Positions 1 to 5,261 of a stretch of DNA of 5,261 bases are shown here, in pieces (positions within the stretch are counted from its first letter, which is position 1; each line of letters opens with the position of its first letter). The position numbers and the translations under genes are program-made. Below the pieces are notes generated by a model, which made no database searches, was not told the origin of the DNA, and saw only the letters and a program-made list of their open reading frames with translations. The stretch comes from Bacteroidales bacterium GP4 (lineage in GTDB: Bacteria > Bacteroidota > Bacteroidia > Bacteroidales > Muribaculaceae): positions 29,219 through 34,479 of the forward strand of contig DAAL01000203.1 of NCBI GenBank assembly GCA_001701065.1, in the 5' to 3' direction.

Positions 1-3000
1 CGAGAACTACGGTGCGTCCGCCGGTCATGTATTCACAGCAGTGGTCGCCCACGCCTTCCACCACGGCGGTAGCTCCCGAGTTGCGCACGCAGAAACGTTC
101 GCCCACTCTTCCGTTGATGTAGATTTCGCCTGAAGTGGCTCCGTAGAGGATGGTGTTGCCGGCTATGATATTTTGCGCCGGGTCAAATGTCGACCCTGAC
201 GGCGGCACTATCACAATCCTGCCTCCTGAAAGCCCCTTGCCCACATAGTCGTTGGCATCCCCTTCAAGACGGAACGATATACCGTGTTCAAGGAAAGCAC
301 CGAAGCTTTGTCCTGCCGAGCCTTGGAATGTGCACAGAATCGTGTTGTCGGGAAGACCGGCATCGCCGTACTTCTTAGCCACGACACCTGAAAGCATTGC
401 GCCCACCGAGCGGTCAGTATTCTTTATCTGGAAATCAAGCTGCACAGGCATCTTCGCCTCGATGGCGGGATAAGCGCGGCTTATTATCTCCCGATCAAGC
501 ACGTGGTCTATGTCGTGCACCTGCTTGGTGACATTTATTATGGCATTGGTGTGGGCTGCCTCAGGCACGTAAAGTAGTTTCGAGAAGTCAAGATGAGAGG
601 TCTTGAACGAGTCATGTTCGGGCTTTACGAACAGCATGTCGGTACGGCCTATCACTTCGTCAAGTTTTCTCACCCCTATTTCGGCAAGTGTCTCGCGAAT
701 CTCCTGCGCAAGGAATTTGAAGAAGTTTATAACGTACTCGGAACGTCCCACAAACCGCTTTCTAAGCTCCTCGTTCTGGGTGGCAACGCCCACAGGACAG
801 GTGTTGAGATGGCATTTGCGCATCATCACGCATCCAAGCACTATAAGTGCGCTTGTGGCGAAACCGTACTCTTCGGCTCCGAGCATAGCCATGATAATCA
901 CATCACGCGCGGTCTTAAGCTGACCGTCGGCTTGCAGTTTCACCTGACCGCGCAGATTGTTGATGACAAGCGTCTGCTGGGTTTCGGCGAGTCCTATTTC
1001 CACCGGAAGTCCGGCATAGTGGATGGAGCTTGCGGGTGATGCTCCGGTGCCGCCGTCGCTGCCGCTTATAGTAATAAGGTCGCTCTTAGCTTTCGCCACA
1101 CCTGCGGCTATGGTTCCCACTCCGCTTTCCGACACGAGCTTGACGCTCACATTGGCTTTGGGGTTTATATTCTTCAAGTCGAAGATAAGCTGCGCAAGGT
1201 CCTCGATTGAGTAGATGTCATGATGAGGGGGCGGTGATATAAGCGAGATTCCGGGTATTGAATGGCGGGTCTTGGCTATGATTTTATCGACCTTGAATCC
1301 CGGAAGCTGACCTCCTTCGCCCGGTTTTGCGCCTTGTGCTATCTTTATCTGGATTTCGTCAGCGTTCACAAGATATTCTGCGGTCACTCCGAATCGTCCT
1401 GATGCGACCTGCTTGATGGCTGAACGTGCCGAAGTGCCGTCGGGACGGGGAACGAAACGTTCGGCATCCTCGCCGCCTTCACCGGTGTTGCTCCTTGCGC
1501 CTATAGCGTTCATGGCTATGCCGAGGGCTTCATGGGCTTCACGGCTGATTGACCCGAACGACATGGCTCCGGTCACGAACCGGCACATGATATCTTCGAT
1601 AGGCTCAACTTCATCCACCGGGATAGGATTGCCCTTGCGGAAATCAAGGAAATCCCTGATGAAGATGGGCGCGGGCTTATTGTCGACGATGGATGTGAAT
1701 TCCTTGAATTTCTTGTAGCTGCCGAGACGGGTGGCAAGCTGAAGCGTGGAGATAGCTTCGGGGCTCCATGCATGGGACTCTCCATCCTTGCGGAATGAAT
1801 AGTGTCCTATGTGGGGCAGCGGAGCTTCCTTGTCGAAATACTCGCTGAACGCCTCTTTGTGGGCTTTAAGTATATCTTTGCTGAGATCATCGATGTCGAT
1901 GCCGCCGATTTTGGAAACGGTGTTGCCGAAATACTTTTTGGAAAGTTCTTCCGATATACCGAGTGCTTCAAAAAGCTGCGCGCCTTTATAACTTGTCAAG
2001 GTAGAGATACCCATTTTGGACATTACTTTCAATAGACCCTTGTCGATGGCTTTGATGTAGTTCTTGGCGGCGGTGCGGAAGTCAAGCTGTATCTCCTTCC
2101 GTGACACGAGGTCCTCGATGACACCGAATGCGAGGTACGGGTTTATGGCACTTGCGCCGTAGCCTGACAGGAGGGCGAAATGCATCACTTCGCGTGCGTC
2201 GGCGGCCTCTACCACAAGCGCGGTCTGCAAGCGTTTCTGCTTGTCGATAAGATGATGGTGCACAGCCGAGGTGGCAAGCAACGATGGTATGGGAGCATTG
2301 TCCTTGTCCACGCCGCGGTCACTCAGCACAATGTAGTTGCAGCCGTCATCCACAGCCTTTTCGGCTTCCAGGCACAACCGTTCAACAGCCTTTTCAAAGC
2401 CTTTGGAACCCTCTGCCACGGGAAAAGTCATGGACAGTTTGCGAGTATTGAATCCTTTGTAACGCAAGTTGCATAGTATGTCAAGCTCCTGATTGGTGAT
2501 GATTGGTCGCTTAAGAAGCACCATCTTGCACAAGTCGGGTGTTTGATCGAGCAAGTTAAGCTTGATTGCGCCTATATAAGAGTCAAGACTCATCACAAGC
2601 TCTTCACGCAAGGGGTCAATCGGGGGATTGGTCACTTGGGCGAAGTGCTGACGGAAGTAATTGAACAGCAGCTGCGGCTCATTGGACAGCACCGCAAGCG
2701 GTGTATCTTTACCCATGGAGTTCACAGGCTCCTTGCCGTCGACAACCATGGGAGTGATTATCTTTTCTACTTCTTCACGGTTGTAGAAGAATGTGTGCAG
2801 CAGCGGCTCGATGTCGGTCACTTTGTCCTCTACTTTTTTGCCGCTGTTGATTTTATCGAGGATGATGCGGTTACGCTGCAGCCAGTCACGGTAAGGGAAT
2901 TCTGACGCTAACTTCTCTTTAAGTTCGGCATCGTGGTATATTTTCCCCTCTTCCATGTCCACCATAAGCATCTTGCCGGGACGCAGACGGCCTTTTTCCT

Positions 3001-4183
3001 TCACTTCCGATGCGTCGAACGGCAGCACTCCCACCTCGGAGGCGATAACCATAGTGCCGTTGTTGGTGATCAGATAGCGCGCCGGGCGTAGACCGTTGCG
3101 GTCAAGCATACCGCCGGCGTATCTTCCGTCGCTGAACAGGAGAGTGGCGGGACCGTCCCAGGCTTCCATAAGGATGGAATGGTACTCGTAGAACGCTTTT
3201 AGTTCGGGCGATATAGGGTTTTTATCGTTGAATGACTCCGGAACCATCATGGCAAGGGCATGAGGCAGGCTCATTCCAGCCATCACGAAGAATTCCAGGA
3301 CGTTGTCAAGCGAAGCCGAGTCGCTCATTCCGGGCTGGATAATCGGGGTGACATCAGTGTCGCCGAAGCTTTCGGGATGGAGAAGGCATTCACGTGCCTG
3401 CATCCACATTCTGTTGCCCTGAATGGTGTTTATCTCGCCGTTATGACCGAGCATTCTGAACGGCTGGGCAAGTGACCATGTGGGGAATGTGTTGGTGCTG
3501 AAGCGTGAATGCACCAGTGCCATGCCGGTAGTGAAGTGAGGGTGCATCAGGTCAGGGAAATAATAGCGCAGCTGAAGGCTGGAGAGCATTCCCTTGTAGA
3601 TGATGACCTTTGAGGAAAGTGATACGATATAGAAAGCGTCCTTATCAGGCAGATTGGTCGACGCTATCTTCTTTTCTATTTTACGGCGCAGCAGGTAAAG
3701 CTTAAGCTCTATCTCCTCGTCGGTTCTTTCATCGGCTATGAATATCTGCTTTATGGCGGGTTCGGCTTCCTTCGCCACAACGCCAAGTTGTTCGTTGTTG
3801 GTGGGGACATCACGCACGGCTACAAGACTTAAGCCAAGCTCTATCGCCTCACGCTCGATAATGTCGAATATTATTTGCTGTACATCTTCATTCTTGGGAA
3901 GAAATACAAGTCCGGTGCCGTAACGGCCCTTTTCCGGAACTGCGATTCCTTGCAGCAATATAAATTCATGGGGAATCTGGACCATGATACCGGCACCGTC
4001 CCCGGTTTTAGGATCAGCGCCTTCTGCACCTCTGTGTACCATATGCTCCAGTACCTGGAGTCCTTTTTCAACAAGCTGGTGCGATTTTATCCCTTTCACA
4101 TTAACCAATAAGCCCACTCCGCACGCATCGTGCTCATACTGTGGATCGTAAAGTCCTTGGGACTGAGGAATAGGATTCTGCAT
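1..4183 (-). CDS. gltB: Glutamate synthase (GOGAT) large subunit GltB, 3' end cut by the window edge
   Basis: GltB is the large subunit of glutamate synthase. It hydrolyses glutamine to ammonia, channels the ammonia internally and adds it to 2-oxoglutarate at an FMN site, giving two glutamates; it acts in the cytoplasm. The visible part is 1394 codons, intact, out of roughly 1500 usual for the family, so about 100-130 C-terminal residues are missing. ATG at 4183 is chosen because the protein then reads MQNPIPQSQGLYDPQYEHDAC; Cys21 is the expected catalytic N-terminal nucleophile, exposed after removal of a 20-residue propeptide. The class II glutamine amidotransferase domain spans about 21-430 (HSRFSTN at 225, GHNGEIN at 246, LDRNGLRPARY at 360). 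The central domain spans about 460-750 (MSKMGIST at 721). The FMN domain spans about 795-1165 (NTGEGGEDAERF at 899, PPPHHDIYS near 985, GSDGGTGASP at 1041). The 3Fe-4S cysteines are C1118, C1124 and C1129 (C-x5-C-x4-C). The GXGXG beta-helix domain follows from about 1245 (GDANDYVGKGLSGGR near 1308) and is cut. No Shine-Dalgarno is present. Whether the electron donor is NADPH through GltD cannot be seen here. Confidence 0.97.
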   Translation of the reverse strand, partial: MQNPIPQSQGLYDPQYEHDACGVGLLVNVKGIKSHQLVEKGLQVLEHMVHRGAEGADPKTGDGAGIMVQIPHEFILLQGIAVPEKGRYGTGLVFLPKNEDVQQIIFDIIEREAIELGLSLVAVRDVPTNNEQLGVVAKEAEPAIKQIFIADERTDEEIELKLYLLRRKIEKKIASTNLPDKDAFYIVSLSSKVIIYKGMLSSLQLRYYFPDLMHPHFTTGMALVHSRFSTNTFPTWSLAQPFRMLGHNGEINTIQGNRMWMQARECLLHPESFGDTDVTPIIQPGMSDSASLDNVLEFFVMAGMSLPHALAMMVPESFNDKNPISPELKAFYEYHSILMEAWDGPATLLFSDGRYAGGMLDRNGLRPARYLITNNGTMVIASEVGVLPFDASEVKEKGRLRPGKMLMVDMEEGKIYHDAELKEKLASEFPYRDWLQRNRIILDKINSGKKVEDKVTDIEPLLHTFFYNREEVEKIITPMVVDGKEPVNSMGKDTPLAVLSNEPQLLFNYFRQHFAQVTNPPIDPLREELVMSLDSYIGAIKLNLLDQTPDLCKMVLLKRPIITNQELDILCNLRYKGFNTRKLSMTFPVAEGSKGFEKAVERLCLEAEKAVDDGCNYIVLSDRGVDKDNAPIPSLLATSAVHHHLIDKQKRLQTALVVEAADAREVMHFALLSGYGASAINPYLAFGVIEDLVSRKEIQLDFRTAAKNYIKAIDKGLLKVMSKMGISTLTSYKGAQLFEALGISEELSKKYFGNTVSKIGGIDIDDLSKDILKAHKEAFSEYFDKEAPLPHIGHYSFRKDGESHAWSPEAISTLQLATRLGSYKKFKEFTSIVDNKPAPIFIRDFLDFRKGNPIPVDEVEPIEDIMCRFVTGAMSFGSISREAHEALGIAMNAIGARSNTGEGGEDAERFVPRPDGTSARSAIKQVASGRFGVTAEYLVNADEIQIKIAQGAKPGEGGQLPGFKVDKIIAKTRHSIPGISLISPPPHHDIYSIEDLAQLIFDLKNINPKANVSVKLVSESGVGTIAAGVAKAKSDLITISGSDGGTGASPASSIHYAGLPVEIGLAETQQTLVINNLRGQVKLQADGQLKTARDVIIMAMLGAEEYGFATSALIVLGCVMMRKCHLNTCPVGVATQNEELRKRFVGRSEYVINFFKFLAQEIRETLAEIGVRKLDEVIGRTDMLFVKPEHDSFKTSHLDFSKLLYVPEAAHTNAIINVTKQVHDIDHVLDREIISRAYPAIEAKMPVQLDFQIKNTDRSVGAMLSGVVAKKYGDAGLPDNTILCTFQGSAGQSFGAFLEHGISFRLEGDANDYVGKGLSGGRIVIVPPSGSTFDPAQNIIAGNTILYGATSGEIYINGRVGERFCVRNSGATAVVEGVGDHCCEYMTGGRTVVL

Positions 4184-4192
4184 ATACGTAAC

Positions 4193-4209
4193 TTTTGAAT
4201 CATTCAAAA
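4193..4209. repeat. 17-bp palindrome immediately upstream of gltB, possible operator
   Basis: The plus strand reads TTTTGAAT-C-ATTCAAAA, with perfect 8-bp arms around a single central base at 4201. One arm overlaps the T tract of the glnN terminator, and the other ends nine bases before the gltB start codon. A one-base loop makes it a poor RNA hairpin as drawn, so a binding site for a dimeric DNA-binding regulator is the more natural reading. Because the region is A/T-rich, chance or partial overlap with the terminator T run cannot be excluded. No known regulator consensus is claimed. Confidence 0.5.
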
Positions 4210-4254
4210 AAACGATGCGGAAGAAAGCGTAATCGACGGAAATCTTCCGCATCG
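4206..4254 (-). terminator. Intrinsic (Rho-independent) terminator after glnN, just before gltB
   Basis: On the minus strand the arm CGATGCGGAAGA (4254-4243) is perfectly complementary to TCTTCCGCATCG (4224-4213). The stem is 12 bp with 7 G/C pairs and the loop is 18 nt (4242-4225). Seven T follow directly (4212-4206). The plus strand has no T run after the stem, so the signal is directed at minus-strand transcripts. It begins 26 bases after the glnN stop codon and should end the glnN message. Only 22 bases separate the T run from the gltB ATG, so it could instead act as an attenuator for gltB if transcription continues from glnN. The structure is seen in the sequence; its function is inferred. 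Confidence 0.87.
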
Positions 4255-4257
4255 ATG

Positions 4258-4274
4258 TAAACTGGTTTAAACTG
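4258..4274. repeat. Two direct TAAACTG 7-mers one helical turn apart in the glnN-gltB gap
   Basis: On the plus strand TAAACTG occurs at 4258-4264 and again at 4268-4274, an offset of exactly 10 bases. On the minus strand this is CAGTTTA twice, between the glnN stop codon and the terminator stem. Such spacing places both copies on the same face of the helix, as for some activator sites. The repeats are short and A/T-rich, so this may be chance. Confidence 0.25.
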
Positions 4275-4280
4275 CTTTAA

Positions 4281-5261
4281 TTAGCGGATAAAGAGAAGTT
4301 CGCGGTATTTGGGAAGAGGCCACATTTCATCATCCACCATAAGTTCAAGCTTATCGATGTGGTAGCGGATGATTTCCATGCACGGAACCACATTGTCATG
4401 GTATGCAAGTGCTTTGTCGCGCTCGTTCTCAATCTTGTTGGCGCTCTTGCGGGCGTTGACCATCTTCTTGACTTCCTCCATTATAACCGCCATGTGGCTT
4501 GACATGCGTTCGATGGTGTCAAGGTCAAGCGATGCAAGCTTGTCGCCCTTTTCGTTGGGGAACAGTGTCTTGAGCTTGAACACATTGTCAGTCAGCACTG
4601 ACTGGTATCGGATTGCCACCGGAATCACGTGGTTCACGGCAAGGTCGCCGAGCACGCGGGCTTCAATCTGCACCTTCTTGGTGTACATTTCCCATTTCAC
4701 TTCGTTGCGTGCCTCAAGTTCAACCTTGGAGAACACATTGGTGGCATGGAACATGTCGATGGACGATTTGCTCAGGTAAGCATCGAAAATCTTGGGAACG
4801 CTTGCTTCGCAATCAAGACCGCGGCGTTGAGCCTCCTCTTTCCATTCATCGCTGTAGCCGTTGCCGTCGAAGTGGATAGGCTTGGAGTATTTGATTAGCT
4901 CTTTTATCTCGGCAAGGAGAGCATGGTTTAGTTCCTCGCCACGCGCTATGCGCGCATCCACTTTCTTCTTGAACTCCGAAAGCTGGTCGGCTACGGCGGC
5001 GTTCAAGGCTATCATGGCTGAAGCGCAGTTTGCCGATGAACCCACGGCACGGAACTCGAAGCGGTTGCCGGTGAAAGCGAAAGGCGATGTGCGGTTACGG
5101 TCAGTGGTGTCGACCATGATTTCAGGAATCTGCTCCACGCCAATCTTCATTTCCTTCTTGCCGCCCATGTTGATAAGCTCGTCGCTGTCGCTGTTTTCAA
5201 GCTTTTCAAGGATTTCACTCAACTGAGTGCCGAGGAAGATAGAGATGATGGCTGGCGGTGC
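4281..5261 (-). CDS. glnN: Type III glutamine synthetase (GSIII), C-terminal part; 5' end cut by the window edge
   Basis: GSIII makes glutamine from glutamate, ammonium and ATP in the cytoplasm. The frame is open from the right edge to TAA at 4283-4281 and gives 326 residues; the family is about 700-730 long, so some 400 N-terminal residues lie outside. The fragment opens with APPAIISIFLGTQ, a conserved catalytic-core stretch, so the TTG at 5222 is an internal leucine codon and not a start. The best diagnostic motif is DRNRTSPFAFTGNRFEFR at fragment residues 54-71, followed by AVGSS; this is the substrate and nucleotide-site region in its GSIII form. FDGNGYSDEW lies at 131-140, then a long, charged, helix-rich C-terminal region that is typical of GSIII and absent from GSI. 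The end WPLPKYRELLFIR (314-326) also matches the family. The gene lies 97 bases upstream of gltB on the same strand, with a terminator between. The same family is sometimes named glnA in Bacteroides; glnN is used here to mark type III. Confidence 0.96.
   Translation of the reverse strand, partial: APPAIISIFLGTQLSEILEKLENSDSDELINMGGKKEMKIGVEQIPEIMVDTTDRNRTSPFAFTGNRFEFRAVGSSANCASAMIALNAAVADQLSEFKKKVDARIARGEELNHALLAEIKELIKYSKPIHFDGNGYSDEWKEEAQRRGLDCEASVPKIFDAYLSKSSIDMFHATNVFSKVELEARNEVKWEMYTKKVQIEARVLGDLAVNHVIPVAIRYQSVLTDNVFKLKTLFPNEKGDKLASLDLDTIERMSSHMAVIMEEVKKMVNARKSANKIENERDKALAYHDNVVPCMEIIRYHIDKLELMVDDEMWPLPKYRELLFIR

Noticed and set aside
593..1039. 148-codon plus-strand open frame
   Set aside because: It lies exactly in codon register opposite gltB, within the FMN and 3Fe-4S region. 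Its openness follows from the rarity of TTA, CTA and TCA codons in gltB. The protein resembles nothing known, and the sense strand is clearly GltB.
1573..1785. 70-codon minus-strand open frame
   Set aside because: It is nested out of frame inside gltB and has low-complexity, serine-rich composition typical of an off-frame translation.
1802..4111. Several plus-strand open frames of 70-120 codons (1802-2035, 2180-2476, 2543-2905, 3260-3475, 3875-4111)
   Set aside because: All are in antisense codon register with gltB, so they are codon-usage shadows without their own start signals or recognisable products.
4096..4203. Short minus-strand reading frame from an ATG at 4203 that overlaps the gltB start, a possible leader peptide
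   Set aside because: It is out of frame with gltB, begins inside the palindrome and runs about 35 codons through gltB coding sequence. It has no glutamine or glutamate codon run that would suggest a leader peptide.
4181..4208. TTTG (4208-4205) plus TACGTATATG (4190-4181) as a Bacteroidota promoter for gltB
   Set aside because: At the spacing from TTTG where the -7 box should lie the sequence is ATATGCAG, which does not fit TAnnTTTG, and the transcript would start inside the coding region.
5220..5222. TTG as a possible start codon of a 313-residue protein
   Set aside because: The frame stays open upstream to the window edge and encodes APPAIISIFLGTQ, a conserved GSIII stretch, so the TTG is internal.
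4369..5226. Plus-strand open frames opposite glnN (4369-4779, 4613-4879, 4629-4898, 4861-5226)
   Set aside because: They are antisense to a well-conserved GSIII coding region, and no family was recognised in any of the translations.
1..5261. CRISPR array, tRNA or rRNA gene, insertion sequence or defence system
   Set aside because: Nearly every base is explained by two housekeeping genes and a 97-base gap. No repeat array, transposase or RNA-gene fold was seen.

Overview
The window is an ordinary nitrogen-assimilation locus, read entirely from the minus strand. Two incomplete genes fill almost all of it: the C-terminal 326 residues of a type III glutamine synthetase (positions 5261 to 4281) and, downstream, the first 1394 residues of the glutamate synthase large subunit GltB (positions 4183 to 1). 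The first gene runs off the right edge and the second off the left edge. Translating both frames by hand gave no internal stop or frameshift.

The likely source is a member of Bacteroidales. Type III glutamine synthetase is typical of that group, and both proteins closely resemble their Bacteroides-type relatives. No Shine-Dalgarno sequence precedes gltB, as is usual in Bacteroidota. The base composition looks balanced (about half G+C by eye), which would suit a Muribaculaceae-like gut bacterium better than Bacteroides itself. The family-level guess is weak and rests on composition only.

Layout on the minus strand: glnN (GSIII) end, then a 97-base intergenic gap (4280 to 4184), then the gltB start. 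The gap holds two direct 7-mers one helical turn apart, a strong intrinsic terminator (12-bp perfect stem followed by seven T), and a 17-bp palindrome that overlaps the T tract and ends nine bases before the gltB start codon. The plus strand holds no credible gene; its open frames are shadows of gltB and glnN.

The two enzymes form the GS-GOGAT cycle. Glutamine synthetase uses ATP to fix ammonium onto glutamate, and GltB with its small subunit (GltD, expected beyond the left edge but not visible) transfers the glutamine amide to 2-oxoglutarate to give two glutamates. The notable feature is that the two partner genes are adjacent and co-directional, yet separated by a terminator placed almost on the gltB start codon. 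I did not find a novel system here.
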